From: Butyrivibrio sp. MC2013
GTDB taxonomy: Bacteria; Bacillota; Clostridia; Lachnospirales; Lachnospiraceae
DNA length: 64,000 nucleotides
Reading direction: 5' to 3'
Assembly: GCF_000424585.1 (NCBI RefSeq)
Contig: NZ_AUKE01000007.1
Location: forward strand, 62,001 to 126,000
Shown here in pieces: positions 35,858 to 45,852 of the stretch (within the stretch, counting starts at the first letter, position 1; each line of letters opens with the position of its first letter). The translations under genes were made by a program, and so were the position numbers. Under the pieces are notes generated by a model. It searched no databases. It worked only from the letters and a program-made list of their open reading frames with translations, and was not told where the DNA came from.

Positions 35858-36223
35858 TTATCTCATATACAATATTTCAATATTACCATCTACAAAGCCT
35901 GTTCCAACGGCCGTTAATCCCTTTAAAGAACTGGCATATTTTCCTTTCTCGAGATATTCCTTAATGATTTCTATCACGTTTTCAAGAACAACTTCCCATT
36001 CTTCATCTGACTCCATTGTAAACAGGTTCTCTCGAGAGCCAAAGTTGGTAATTTCATCACATGCCCAATCCTCATCTTCTTCGTCAAAAGATCCTGTGCC
36101 CACTATTTCGATCGACCAGTTATTTCCAGTTTCTTCGTAGATATTAAAGTTAACAGCAACAACCTCTTGCGGAATCCCTTTCTTTAAATAGCCATTTAGC
36201 CACTCTTCAAATAGCAAATACAT
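35858..36223 (-). CDS. Hypothetical acidic protein, possible immunity protein
   Basis: A 121-residue, strongly acidic, soluble protein. I cannot name the family with confidence. The motif GTGSFDEEDEDWACDEI followed by REN and a C-terminal AVGTGFVDGNIEILY recalls small proteins annotated near polymorphic toxin systems, where acidic proteins serve as immunity factors. No toxin gene is adjacent here, so it would be an orphan. GGAGG-like sequence precedes the ATG. It stands alone between hairpins. Confidence 0.55.
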   Translation of the reverse strand: MYLLFEEWLNGYLKKGIPQEVVAVNFNIYEETGNNWSIEIVGTGSFDEEDEDWACDEITNFGSRENLFTMESDEEWEVVLENVIEIIKEYLEKGKYASSLKGLTAVGTGFVDGNIEILYMR

Positions 36224-36337
36224 TCAGAAAACCTCCTTTTGTTTCTTTGTGTTTTCAACCAATTACATCGATTTTTGCAAACGAAAAGCCTGTCAATTTT
36301 TCTTAACTCAGACACAGGATGTGTCTCTTTCATGTTC

Positions 36338-36359
36338 AGAAGTGCATGGATGCACTTCT
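36338..36359. repeat. Hairpin AGAAGTGCA/TGCACTTCT after fumC
   Basis: A perfect 9-bp stem with loop TGGA, 7 bp after the fumC stop codon. A related hairpin at 46846-46867 differs by a G-C to A-T change on both arms, a compensatory pair. Confidence 0.7.
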
Positions 36360-36366
36360 ATGAAAT

Positions 36367-37755
36367 TCATTCTCCGGCCATTTCTTCAGGGTGGAATACT
36401 TCGTCAAAGGCTTCGGGCGTCATATAGCCCAGCTCCACGCAGGCTTCCTTCAGGGAGATGTTCTCTTCCAGGGCCTTATGGGCGCATCTTGCTACGTTTT
36501 CATATCCGATATAGGGATTCAGCGCAGTTCCCAGCATCAGGGATCTGTGCAGGTTCTCGTGCATCTTTTCCTTATTTGGTGTGATGCCTACTACGCAGTT
36601 ATTGGTAAAGGACAGGATAGAATCTGCCATCAGTCTTGCTGACTGGATGAAGTTATATGCGATCACAGGCAGGAATACATTGAGTTCAAAGTTGCCCTGG
36701 GATGCAGCAAAGCCTATAGCAGCATCATTGCCCATGACCTGCACTGCCACCATGGTCACCTGCTCGCACTGGGTAGGGTTGACCTTGCCGGGCATGATGG
36801 AGCTGCCGGGCTCGTTTTCAGGGATGTGGATCTCGCCCAGTCCGCAGCGGGGGCCGGATGAGAGCCAGCGCACGTCATTGGCGATCTTCATCATATCTGC
36901 AGCCAGAGCCTTGACAGCGCCGTGAGCAAATACGATCTCATCCCTGGAAGTCAGTGCATGGAATTTGTTTTCAGCACTGGTAAAATCAGTTCCCGCAAGA
37001 AGCGCAGCCTTAGCTGCTACCAGCTTATCAAAGCCCTTTGGTGCATTAAGTCCTGTACCCACTGCTGTACCACCAAGAGCCAGCTCTTTTAAGGGCGCAA
37101 GGGAGAGCTTTATCATCTGTATATCTCTCTCAAGAGAACTCCTCCAGCCGCTTATCTCCTGGGCAAAAGAGATCGGCACTGCATCCTGCAGATGTGTACG
37201 ACCGCTCTTTACTATGCCTTTGTTTTCTTCTTCCAGCTTCTTAAAAGCTGTTACCAGGGTCTCCACTGCAGGTATCAGCCTGTTTTCCAAAAGCAGTACT
37301 GCCGATATATGAAGAGCAGTAGGATATGTATCATTGGAAGACTGGCTCATATTCACATCGTCATTGGGATGAAGGAGCTTCTCGCCTGCTATCTCATTGC
37401 CGCGTCCTGCTATGACCTCGTTTACATTCATATTGGACTGAGTGCCTGAGCCTGTCTGCCATACAACCAGAGGGAAATTATCGGAGAGCCCGCCTTCTCT
37501 TATCTCGTCGCAGACCTTTGATATCACATCCAGCTTGGCCTCTGTCATTTTCTCAGGCTTAAGCTCATGATTTGCCATGGCCGCAGCCTTTTTTAATATG
37601 GCAAAAGCCTCTATGATCTCACAGGGCATCTGCTCCAGGCCCACACCAATAGGGAAATTCTCATGACTTCTCTGGGTCTGAGCTCCCCAGTATTTGTCTG
37701 CGGGCACCTTCATTTCGCCCATAGAATCGTGCTCGATACGATAATTACTGTTCAT
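36367..37755 (-). CDS. fumC: Class II fumarate hydratase
   Basis: A 462-residue fumarase that interconverts fumarate and malate. The signature [11 protein letters not shown] is intact, with [14 protein letters not shown] and [13 protein letters not shown]. Class II enzymes lack an iron-sulfur cluster. The gene is divergent from feoAB, with 147 bp between the two starts. No other citric-acid-cycle gene is in the window. Confidence 0.96.
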   Translation of the reverse strand: MNSNYRIEHDSMGEMKVPADKYWGAQTQRSHENFPIGVGLEQMPCEIIEAFAILKKAAAMANHELKPEKMTEAKLDVISKVCDEIREGGLSDNFPLVVWQTGSGTQSNMNVNEVIAGRGNEIAGEKLLHPNDDVNMSQSSNDTYPTALHISAVLLLENRLIPAVETLVTAFKKLEEENKGIVKSGRTHLQDAVPISFAQEISGWRSSLERDIQMIKLSLAPLKELALGGTAVGTGLNAPKGFDKLVAAKAALLAGTDFTSAENKFHALTSRDEIVFAHGAVKALAADMMKIANDVRWLSSGPRCGLGEIHIPENEPGSSIMPGKVNPTQCEQVTMVAVQVMGNDAAIGFAASQGNFELNVFLPVIAYNFIQSARLMADSILSFTNNCVVGITPNKEKMHENLHRSLMLGTALNPYIGYENVARCAHKALEENISLKEACVELGYMTPEAFDEVFHPEEMAGE

Positions 37756-37824
37756 TTGATGATCTACCCTCTTTTCTATTTATTCATGCTATCTATAGTA
37801 ATAACAGAAAATAGTATAGCACAC

Positions 37825-37852
37825 TTGAAAAAATTTATTATTTCTTTATAAT
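37825..37852 (+). promoter_or_regulatory. Promoter of feoAB
   Basis: TTGAAA at 37825-37830, a 16-bp spacer and TATAAT at 37847-37852. It overlaps sequence likely used by the divergent fumC promoter (TATACT on the minus strand near 37812-37817). Confidence 0.6.
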
Positions 37853-37902
37853 TTGATATGCCTAACACTTGTTCGGATAAGAATATTTTACGGAGGATCA
37901 CC

Positions 37903-40284
37903 ATGACGTTAAGAGATCTAAAGATAGGTGAATACGGAGAAGTAACCACAGTAGGAGGCACAGGCGCTCTCAGGCAGCATTTCCTTGACATGGGAGTCAT
38001 CCCCGGTGCAGAGCTCAAAGTAGTCAAATACGCTCCTATGGGTGATCCTATAGAAATATTGATACATGGATATAAGCTTACACTCAGGCTGACAGAGTGC
38101 GAAAAAATAGATATTAAACCCATCAAATCTTTTTCCAACATAGAGGAAGAGGACGATCCTGTCAAAAAGACATCTGAATCTCTTACAGATGCAGGTCAGA
38201 AAGCCTCTCCCCATCCGGGCCTTGGAGAAGGCGGCAAATACCATCCCAAGGGAAGCGGCAGCCCTCTTCCCGAGGGCGAGATCATCACCTTTGCCCTGGT
38301 AGGCAATCAGAACTCCGGCAAGACCACACTCTTTAACCAGCTCACCGGCTCCAATCAGCATGTGGGCAACTTCCCCGGAGTCACAGTAGACCGTAAGGAC
38401 GGTCCCATCAAGGGTCATCCCGGCACCATGGTCACTGACCTGCCCGGCATATATTCCATGTCTCCCTATACCAATGAAGAGATAGTATCCAGAAACTTTG
38501 TGATAAAGGAGAGGCCAAGGGGCATCATCAACATCGTAGATGCCACCAATATTGAGCGTAATCTCTACCTGACCATGCAGCTCCTTGAAATGGATATCCC
38601 CATGGTAGTAGCGCTGAACATGATGGACGAAGTTACTGCCAATAGCGGCAGCATAGATATCAATGCAATGGAGGAGATGCTGGGAGTACCTGTGGTACCC
38701 ATCTCCGCTGCCAAAAATGAAGGCGTGGACGAGCTCATAGATCACGCCATACACGTAGCTTACTATCAGGAAAAGCCACTTAAACAGGATTTCTGCGATG
38801 AAAACGATCACGGCGGACAGGTACACAGATGCATCCACGGCATCAGCCACCTCATCGAGGATCACGCTGCCCACGCCGGGCTTCCTCTTCGTTTTGCCAC
38901 CAGCAAGGTGATCGAGGATGACAATCTGATCATCGACCAGCTGGCCCTGGACAGCAATGAAAAGGAGACCATAAGGCATATCATCATCCAGATGGAAAAG
39001 GAGCGAGGCCTGGACAGAAGTGCATCCATAGCAGATATGCGCTTTGCCTACATCAGCAAGGTCTGCAAAAAGACTGTGAGAAAGCCCCATGAGAGCAAAG
39101 AGAGCCTACGCAGCGAAAGGATAGACAGGATACTCACAGGCAAATATACGGCAATCCCGGTTTTCTTTATCATCATGGCGCTTATATTCTATCTCACATT
39201 TAATGTGATAGGAGGCGGGCTCCAGGGACTATTAGAAACCGCCATTGACAGCCTTAGCGGCATTGTAGACGCGCTCCTTACAAGAGCAGGAGTAAATGAA
39301 GCCATACATGGCCTTATCATAGATGGTATATTTGCAGGCGTGGGCGGAGTACTGAGCTTCCTACCCATCATCGTGACCCTTTTCTTCTTCCTCAGCATGC
39401 TGGAAGACAGCGGTTATATAGCAAGAGTAGCCTTTGTCATGGACAAGCTCCTGAGGAAAATAGGACTGTCAGGAAGGAGCATAGTCCCCCTTCTTATTGG
39501 CTTTGGCTGTACTGTTCCCGCAGTCATGTCCAGCCGTACCCTGCCCAGCGAGAGAGACAGGAAGATGACCATCATCCTTACTCCCTTTATGAGCTGCACT
39601 GCCAAGCTGCCAATATACGCATTTTTTGTAGATGCCTTTTTCCCCAGATACAAAGCACTGATCATGGTAGGACTCTACATGCTGGGCATCGTGCTTGGTA
39701 TAGCCGCAGCCCTTTTTGCCAAGATATTCACCTTTAAGGGCGAAGCTTCTCCCTTTGTAATGGAGCTGCCCAATTATCGTATACCCGGACTGCAAAATGT
39801 GATCAGACTCCTTTGGGACAAGGCCAAAGACTTTATCACCAGGGCCTTCACCATAATCTTTATGGCTACCATCATCATCTGGGTATTGCAGACATTTGAC
39901 ATAGGACTGAATATAGTAACAGATTCCAGAAACAGTATATTGGCAATGATATCAGGTTTTCTGGTACCCATTCTTCGTCCCGTAGGGCTTGGGGACTGGA
40001 AGATCGCAACCTCACTTATCAGCGGATTTATAGCCAAGGAAAGCGTAGTATCCACCATGGAGGTCCTCTTTGAGGGCAATGTGACTGCAGCACTCTCACC
40101 TGTGAGCGCAGTATGCCTTTTGGTATTCTCGCTCCTCTATACCCCCTGCGTTGCCGCCATCGCTTCTATCAAAAGGGAGCTTGGCAGCAAATGGGCACTG
40201 GCTGTTATACTGGCACAGTGCTCCATTGCATGGCTGGCATCTCTTGTGATATATGTGACAGCGATCATTATCGGTATCGCATGA
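37903..40284 (+). CDS. feoB: FeoA-FeoB fusion ferrous iron transporter
   Basis: A 793-residue fusion for Fe(II) uptake. Residues 1-72 are a FeoA SH3-like domain (LRDLKIGEYGEV, then LTLRLTECEKIDI). A Gly/Pro/His-containing linker (about 80-126) leads to the FeoB G-protein domain: G1 GNQNSGKT, G3 DLPGIYS, G4 NMMD, G5 SAAKN. The membrane domain (from about 435) has two Gate motifs, including GFGCTVPAVMSSRT and the later TPCVAAIASIKRE. The start at ATG 37903 follows ACGGAGGATC; an in-frame ATG at 37858 is weaker. Fusion of FeoA to FeoB occurs in some Clostridia and Bacteroidetes. No FeoC is seen. It ends 2 bp from the convergent aldo/keto reductase. Confidence 0.96.
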   Translation: MTLRDLKIGEYGEVTTVGGTGALRQHFLDMGVIPGAELKVVKYAPMGDPIEILIHGYKLTLRLTECEKIDIKPIKSFSNIEEEDDPVKKTSESLTDAGQKASPHPGLGEGGKYHPKGSGSPLPEGEIITFALVGNQNSGKTTLFNQLTGSNQHVGNFPGVTVDRKDGPIKGHPGTMVTDLPGIYSMSPYTNEEIVSRNFVIKERPRGIINIVDATNIERNLYLTMQLLEMDIPMVVALNMMDEVTANSGSIDINAMEEMLGVPVVPISAAKNEGVDELIDHAIHVAYYQEKPLKQDFCDENDHGGQVHRCIHGISHLIEDHAAHAGLPLRFATSKVIEDDNLIIDQLALDSNEKETIRHIIIQMEKERGLDRSASIADMRFAYISKVCKKTVRKPHESKESLRSERIDRILTGKYTAIPVFFIIMALIFYLTFNVIGGGLQGLLETAIDSLSGIVDALLTRAGVNEAIHGLIIDGIFAGVGGVLSFLPIIVTLFFFLSMLEDSGYIARVAFVMDKLLRKIGLSGRSIVPLLIGFGCTVPAVMSSRTLPSERDRKMTIILTPFMSCTAKLPIYAFFVDAFFPRYKALIMVGLYMLGIVLGIAAALFAKIFTFKGEASPFVMELPNYRIPGLQNVIRLLWDKAKDFITRAFTIIFMATIIIWVLQTFDIGLNIVTDSRNSILAMISGFLVPILRPVGLGDWKIATSLISGFIAKESVVSTMEVLFEGNVTAALSPVSAVCLLVFSLLYTPCVAAIASIKRELGSKWALAVILAQCSIAWLASLVIYVTAIIIGIA

Positions 40285-40286
40285 CA

Positions 40287-41213
40287 TCAGGGCAGGAACT
40301 TGCCTGAAGCCAGGTATAGCTCATACCATTCGTTGTGAGTCAGGTCTACCTTAGATGCATCGCAGAACTCTCTAAGGTGATCCGGATTCATAGTGCCTGC
40401 TATTGCCTGCATCCTGGCAGGGTGTTTGAGAATCCAGGCAATAGCTATGGCTGTCTTTGACACGCCGTATTTATCAGCAAGCTTTTGCAGAGCTGCATTA
40501 AGCTCAGGGAAATCCGGATGATCTATGAAGCATCCACCGAACATGCCAAACTGAAGGGGTGACCACGCCTGGATAGTGATATCATGTAATCTGCAATAAT
40601 CCAGCACACCATAATCCCTGTTGATAGACATGTCTGTAGTCATATTATTGAGATAGAGCCCGCCGTCTATGAGCTGGCTCTGCTCAATGGACAACTGCAG
40701 CTGATTGAAGAGTATTGGCTGCTTTACATATTTTCTAAGAAGCTCAAGCTGTCCGGGAGTAGTATTGCTGACTCCAAAATATCTAACCTTGCCGGATGTA
40801 TGGAGCTTATCAAAAGCCTCTGCCACTTCCTCAGGATCAAAGAGGAGATCCGGACGGTGCAAAAGCAGTGCATCCAGATAGTCCATCTGAAGTCTCTCAA
40901 GTATCTCATCCACGCACATTAATATGTCATCCCTGCTCCAGTCAAATTCCTGACGGTCAAAGTGAAGACCGCACTTACTCTGGATGAAGATATCCTCTCT
41001 CCTGATACCGGTAAGAGGAAGAGCATCTCCAAATCTCTTCTCAGCTTCACCATCGCCATAGCAGGTAGCATGGTCAAAGAAATTGATACCAAGCTCATGA
41101 GCAGTCTTAATCATGCCTGCTGCCTCATCTACTGACAGAGCAGGCATACGCATACATCCCATAATGATCCTGGATACATTATCAGGACCGTTTACAATAT
41201 TCGTCATTTTCAT
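40287..41213 (-). CDS. Aldo/keto reductase, YdhF-like
   Basis: A 308-residue TIM-barrel NAD(P)H-dependent reductase. It has NFFDHATCYGDGEAEK with the catalytic Asp and Tyr, and the C-terminal AIAWILKHPARMQAIAGT with a cofactor-binding pattern of the YdhF group. The start at ATG 41213 follows GGGGGAAAG. It lies 17 bp after the Nudix gene, so the two are co-transcribed. The substrate is unknown. Confidence 0.9.
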   Translation of the reverse strand: MKMTNIVNGPDNVSRIIMGCMRMPALSVDEAAGMIKTAHELGINFFDHATCYGDGEAEKRFGDALPLTGIRREDIFIQSKCGLHFDRQEFDWSRDDILMCVDEILERLQMDYLDALLLHRPDLLFDPEEVAEAFDKLHTSGKVRYFGVSNTTPGQLELLRKYVKQPILFNQLQLSIEQSQLIDGGLYLNNMTTDMSINRDYGVLDYCRLHDITIQAWSPLQFGMFGGCFIDHPDFPELNAALQKLADKYGVSKTAIAIAWILKHPARMQAIAGTMNPDHLREFCDASKVDLTHNEWYELYLASGKFLP

Positions 41214-41230
41214 AGCTTTCCCCCTTTTAT

Positions 41231-41635
41231 TCACTTCATCAGTTCCTTGATCCTGGGAAGCAGTACCCTGTCCGCAGGAAGCCATCCCAGGCTCTCCAGG
41301 TCATCCACTCCTACCCAGACGGCAGCCTCATGCTCAAGGAGCTTTGGCTCACCACAAGCTATCCTGCATATATAACATTCCATAGACAGGTGGAAGTCGG
41401 GATAATCATATTCCACAGTATCCAGATAATCGCCTACTTCTATCTCGATATCCAGCTCTTCTCTGATCTCCCTTATAAGTGCCTGACGGGGAGTCTCCCC
41501 TTCCTCAAGCTTGCCTCCGGGAAATTCCCAATAGCCTTCCCAGCCTCCGTAGCCTCTGCAGGTCGCATAGATAACAGGGCGTCCGGATTCATCTTCAGAT
41601 CTTATTACTGCCGCTGCTACTTCTACTGTTTTCAT
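41231..41635 (-). CDS. Nudix hydrolase, MutT-like
   Basis: A 134-residue Nudix protein with a complete box, GGKLEEGETPRQALIREIREEL. The WEFPGGKLE context and length match MutT-type 8-oxo-dGTP pyrophosphatases, which cleanse oxidised nucleotides, but other nucleotide substrates are possible. It is the first gene of a two-gene unit with the aldo/keto reductase. Confidence 0.92.
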   Translation of the reverse strand: MKTVEVAAAVIRSEDESGRPVIYATCRGYGGWEGYWEFPGGKLEEGETPRQALIREIREELDIEIEVGDYLDTVEYDYPDFHLSMECYICRIACGEPKLLEHEAAVWVGVDDLESLGWLPADRVLLPRIKELMK

Positions 41636-41687
41636 AGATTATCCCTCCACTTCCATACTACCATTTGAGCGGCTTCCTGCACAGACC

Positions 41688-41722
41688 AAAAAGCTGCTGT
41701 AGAAAGTTATTTCTACAGCAGC
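41688..41722 (-). terminator. Terminator of the GH87-like gene
   Basis: On the minus strand GCTGCTGTAGAAA pairs with TTTCTACAGCAGC (13 bp), followed by TTTTT. Confidence 0.9.
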
Positions 41723-41776
41723 AAGTTATGAAGGTATTATATCTGAACTTACAAGAATAATGCATTAGAAAAAACA

Positions 41777-44700
41777 TCAAGCAGATCTTCTTCTCAATTT
41801 GAACAAGTATCCAGCTACTCCTGCTGCAATTGAAAGAATTATTGCACTTACAGCAGCAATGATCCCTACAGTATTAGAGTCCGAGATGATCAAATCGCTC
41901 TGTGGTGTCTCCTCATCGCTTATATCTACTATTTCTTCATCATACTCCTTTGCTGCTTCAAGATCGTCATCCCCGGTCATCTCCAGGTCATCCACGGTTT
42001 CTGCAGATTCTTCACTATCGGTAATATCATCAGGCCCATCTTCAACATCAGGATCTACACTAGCCAGCAGATCATCGACGTTTTCATCCTCTTCGTCTGT
42101 TTTCACTCTCACTGCCTTTTTAGAAGATGATCCGGATGTAGCTGTTTTATCAGTAGCTACTGTATCTGTGTCATTTACAGATACAGCCGGTACATCAGAT
42201 TTTTGAGATGTGCTTACATCTGTATTTTCATTTACATTTCCGCCGGTAGTATTACTATTAACTGAAGAGTTTGAGCTTTCCTGATTACCTACGTTAGAAG
42301 ATCCCTCATTAGAACTACTATTACCGGAAGAACCACCAGCTGTTCCATTGCCATTACCGGAATCTTTTTTCGGCTTATCTTTAGAAGGATTATTTTTATG
42401 ATCCTCATCGGAGTCATTACCGGGTTCTATCTGACCATTATCGTCGCCCTCAGCAGGATCTGCATCATCCCAACTAAGAGTAAAGAGGGGTGCATCATCC
42501 TTCCAAAGCTCGCCTGTCACGTTGCTTACTTTAAGACCTTTCATTGTTCCAAAGCCCGTGCCGGCTCCGCCCGGATAATACTCATGAACAGCTGTTACTG
42601 CTCCGTCTACTGTGTTATTGTCGAAGCTTACATTAGTAAGATCATTTCCACATTCTATTGTTATAGCTGTTCCTACGGAGTCAAGTATAAGATTGTCATT
42701 TACAAAAACAGCTTCATTCATGTTACTGCCTGACATTCTGGTAGAGGACCAGATCCATATGGCTCCTACAGGGTAGCCTTCATCTATCTGCATAGAGCCG
42801 CATCTGTCCAGCTTGTTATTTCTGACAGTGACAGGAGCTGTAAAACCCTTTGCGGTCTGGAATTCAGAGCCTACCGCTATACCTGCACCGTTAGCAATAG
42901 TATCTGCAAGATAATTATCCTCAATGACGAAATCACCACCTCCATATATGGCAATAGCATTTGCCAGAGTGGGTACCGCTACGGTGTTATGTACGATCCT
43001 GTTATCATAGCAGTTTGCCAGCCAGGGCCAGCTTGCAATAGCATCATCTCCGGTATTTCTAAGATGATTATTTCTAACGACTGCGCCGCTTGTTCCGGAG
43101 CAGAGGTTGATACCATCCGCATAGGTATTTCTGATCCTGCAATTCTGGATGAGCAGGTTTTCGGTATTACAGCTCCATACACCTACCTTGGTATGTTCTA
43201 CCCAGATACCATCTATAGTAACATTTCTGGCAGCTGATCCGTTTCCTTCTATAGCAGCCAGGTCTCCTGCATCATCACGTATTCTCGAATCTCCCAGGAT
43301 CGCAAAATTTCTAAACTTTACCGTTCCGCTATACTTAAAGCCAGCACCCTGTCCTTTAAGATTACTATACCAGTAACCTGCACCTCTTATAGTTATCCCC
43401 GCTATATTAAGGGGCTTTTTTTCTTTCAGATCAAAGTCACCTGCAGGTATCCACACTTCCTTTTTAGAAAGCATAGCTTCTTCTATTGCAGCTTCAAAAG
43501 CGGCTCTGTCATCAATTCCGTCCCCGGGTATAGCGCCATGATCTGTTACTGATATGCTGCCTTCAGGCTGAATGCCAGGTGCAGCCACCTTCTCTGTCTC
43601 CATCAGATCTATGATATAGTATTCCGCATTATCCCCGGCATCCTTTTGCAGCCTTACCTTGCTTCCTGCAGGATATGTATCATCCAGAAGGAAATGTATC
43701 TCATCATAGAACCTGTGAGGTCTGCCATCTGCTGGTCTGTTGAAATAGGGATATGATCCATAGACCCATGAATAAGCTGAAGTCAGCTCCATATCCTTTA
43801 TCTCAGAACCATTGATATACAGGCTAAGAGTATCTTGCAGGCCCGCACCATCCATGCTGTCCGGTATGGAATAGCGAAGAACTATAGCATTTGCTTCCTC
43901 TTTAAGAGTGAATTCCACATATTCTCCGCTATCATCGAGCCTTACAGCACTCCTGCCGCTGGCTTCTGACTGAATATCTGATGAATAAGCACTGCTCTTT
44001 GGCAATATTACTCCACTTGTCTCTGCTTCTTCAGCTTCATAGCTTATATAGGGAGCTCTTGCCCCGTAACCGTCATATACTATTACCGTATCATCCAGAT
44101 CGCTATTGGGTCCTTCCTCGCAGCCATCATCATAGTCGTCCAGAGCTGCAGCTGCCATAGCTGCCTCCGGGCTGTCAAAGACTTCCTCTGTAGGGATAGT
44201 ATACACAAACGCAGGATCTGATATCACCGCTCCATTTGGCATCTGATTTACACCATCGTTGAAGATTATCCCAAACTTGTTATCAGCTGAAATATCAGAT
44301 GATCTTACAGGCACTGTGACCTTCCACCAGTTTTCGCCTATTTCCGCCGCTCTACTTGCGGGAGTGCCCGGCCAGGAAGCTCCAAGAGTAGCCTTATCAT
44401 CCCCTGTGATCTTATAGGTGTATGCATTGATATCGCCCCAGCCTCTGCTGTTATAGAAATAGACCACTGCAAGCTCACTTTCATCCACCATTCCGCAGGC
44501 TGCCTCTGCTTCAAAGGCTGATCCATATACTGCTCCGGAACCTGTCACGTAGAGGCTCTGCTCAGAGGACAGCAGGAGCTCTGTCCTCTCATCCTGCGCA
44601 TCCAGGTTAAAGAATATGATGTTAAAGGGAACAGTAGCAGGCACTGTGATCTTATACCATCTATCGCCCAGCTCAGGAGCAGCAACAGGTGACTTACCAG

Positions 44701-45556
44701 GCCAGCCTCCCAGGGCTTCACCGGGATTGCCGTATACATAGACACCCATATTCTCCCAGTCGTTGTTATTAAAGAGATATACAGTGGTCTCAATATTGAT
44801 GCCTGAGGATATCTCCGCAGCATCGCGGCTTGTATATACAAGCCCATCTCCGGAAAGGGTAGCATAGTTATTATCGTTATTGGTCACCACTACAGGATCC
44901 AGCTGCCTTTGTCCATTGTCGCTGAATATCACATTTATTGGATCTGTAAGTGCATTGGCAGGTATATATGTCTCCCACCAGTTGTCTCCAATATCAGATT
45001 TTGTAAGCTTCAGCCCCGGCCAGCCCACGCCTGCCACTGAGCTATCATTTATATATGCATAGGCATATACTTCTTCAAAAGGTTCTGCAGCTTCAGAATA
45101 GTTAAAGAAATATACTTTTGTTTTCACACCTTCCATATGCTCCAAGAGCGCTTCTTTGGATGTAAAAGATGCAGCATCAGGACTGACATAAATATGGTCA
45201 GCAGAAGGAAGATACAGCTCTGCCCTCTCGCTGTCATTGTCCTTGTTATAGAAGATGATACTAAAGGGCGGAAGCTCTCCTACTTCCACCTTAAGCCATT
45301 TATCTCCCAGTTCACTTGCAGCTGCAGCGGTGGTATTACCCCAGCCGCCCAGTAGCTCACCCTTATCACCGTATATGTAAGCTCCTACGCTTCCCCAATT
45401 ACCGGCGTTGTAGAAATAGATACTAGAAGCCGGGGCCTTAGTGTCACCCAGACTTTCAGCATTTACATCTGATGTTGCGGGCAACGCAAATGCCAGCAAC
45501 ACAGTAAGCAGAAGAACGAATGCCATAACCCTTTTTTGCAATCTTCCCCTTCTCAT
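41777..45556 (-). CDS. Giant cell-surface beta-helix protein with starch-binding-like modules (GH87-like)
   Basis: A 1259-residue exported protein, probably an alpha-glucan-active enzyme. After a signal peptide (to about 33) come four related modules (about 45-455), each starting with a YFYN/YLFN strand, then AYIYG...LGGW and a WWKVTVP-type strand, resembling CBM25/26 starch-binding domains. A CBM35-like domain (about 495-650) and a right-handed beta-helix (about 655-1000) follow. The helix opens with VTDHGAIPGDGIDDRAAFEAAI, as in pectate-lyase-3 and GH87 alpha-1,3-glucanases. A Ser/Asn/Asp-rich linker of about 200 residues leads to a C-terminal membrane helix and RRRSA tail. No LPXTG is present. 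ATG 45556 follows GGAGG. A LacI-type palindrome lies upstream. GH87 assignment needs a profile search. Confidence 0.75.
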   Translation of the reverse strand: MRRGRLQKRVMAFVLLLTVLLAFALPATSDVNAESLGDTKAPASSIYFYNAGNWGSVGAYIYGDKGELLGGWGNTTAAAASELGDKWLKVEVGELPPFSIIFYNKDNDSERAELYLPSADHIYVSPDAASFTSKEALLEHMEGVKTKVYFFNYSEAAEPFEEVYAYAYINDSSVAGVGWPGLKLTKSDIGDNWWETYIPANALTDPINVIFSDNGQRQLDPVVVTNNDNNYATLSGDGLVYTSRDAAEISSGINIETTVYLFNNNDWENMGVYVYGNPGEALGGWPGKSPVAAPELGDRWYKITVPATVPFNIIFFNLDAQDERTELLLSSEQSLYVTGSGAVYGSAFEAEAACGMVDESELAVVYFYNSRGWGDINAYTYKITGDDKATLGASWPGTPASRAAEIGENWWKVTVPVRSSDISADNKFGIIFNDGVNQMPNGAVISDPAFVYTIPTEEVFDSPEAAMAAAALDDYDDGCEEGPNSDLDDTVIVYDGYGARAPYISYEAEEAETSGVILPKSSAYSSDIQSEASGRSAVRLDDSGEYVEFTLKEEANAIVLRYSIPDSMDGAGLQDTLSLYINGSEIKDMELTSAYSWVYGSYPYFNRPADGRPHRFYDEIHFLLDDTYPAGSKVRLQKDAGDNAEYYIIDLMETEKVAAPGIQPEGSISVTDHGAIPGDGIDDRAAFEAAIEEAMLSKKEVWIPAGDFDLKEKKPLNIAGITIRGAGYWYSNLKGQGAGFKYSGTVKFRNFAILGDSRIRDDAGDLAAIEGNGSAARNVTIDGIWVEHTKVGVWSCNTENLLIQNCRIRNTYADGINLCSGTSGAVVRNNHLRNTGDDAIASWPWLANCYDNRIVHNTVAVPTLANAIAIYGGGDFVIEDNYLADTIANGAGIAVGSEFQTAKGFTAPVTVRNNKLDRCGSMQIDEGYPVGAIWIWSSTRMSGSNMNEAVFVNDNLILDSVGTAITIECGNDLTNVSFDNNTVDGAVTAVHEYYPGGAGTGFGTMKGLKVSNVTGELWKDDAPLFTLSWDDADPAEGDDNGQIEPGNDSDEDHKNNPSKDKPKKDSGNGNGTAGGSSGNSSSNEGSSNVGNQESSNSSVNSNTTGGNVNENTDVSTSQKSDVPAVSVNDTDTVATDKTATSGSSSKKAVRVKTDEEDENVDDLLASVDPDVEDGPDDITDSEESAETVDDLEMTGDDDLEAAKEYDEEIVDISDEETPQSDLIISDSNTVGIIAAVSAIILSIAAGVAGYLFKLRRRSA

Positions 45557-45594
45557 TTGATCCTCCTTTTTCTGATATGCCAATCATTATTTTT

Positions 45595-45735
45595 AGGTTA
45601 ACGCGTTAACCTATGAGAGGTTTTTTGATTAACCTGTTTATTTTGCCGATTAAACTCCGCCTCTAATTTATTGGCTTTTAACAGCTTTTTTATCCCTATA
45701 TCTATGGTTAATCGCTAAACTTGTTTAATCGTAGC
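45595..45735 (-). promoter_or_regulatory. LacI-type operator region before the GH87-like gene
   Basis: An 18-bp perfect palindrome (AGGTTAACG and its complement) lies at 45595-45612, 39 bp before the start codon. Related half-sites follow upstream: GATTAACCTG near 45627, GATTAAAC near 45649, GGTTAATCGC near 45706 and GTTTAATCG near 45723. The pattern fits a LacI-family sugar repressor. Confidence 0.55.
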
Positions 45736-45770
45736 TCAGCTGTTATTTATTGTCAATTTGCATTAATGCA

Positions 45771-45804
45771 CAAAAAACTTCTGCCCAATTTGAGCAGAAG
45801 TTTT
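45771..45804. terminator. Terminator of the RmlD-like gene
   Basis: AAAACTTCTGC/GCAGAAGTTTT, an 11-bp perfect stem with a 9-nt loop. On the minus strand it is followed by TTTTTTG. Confidence 0.85.
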
Positions 45805-45852
45805 AATAAGCTTTTAGTAAAAACTACGCAATTATTCTTTTTTACTGCAGTT

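Noticed and set aside
37918-39090. Long open frame antisense to feoAB
   Set aside because: It follows the codon pattern of the FeoB gene in the opposite direction, and FeoB's motifs are unambiguous.
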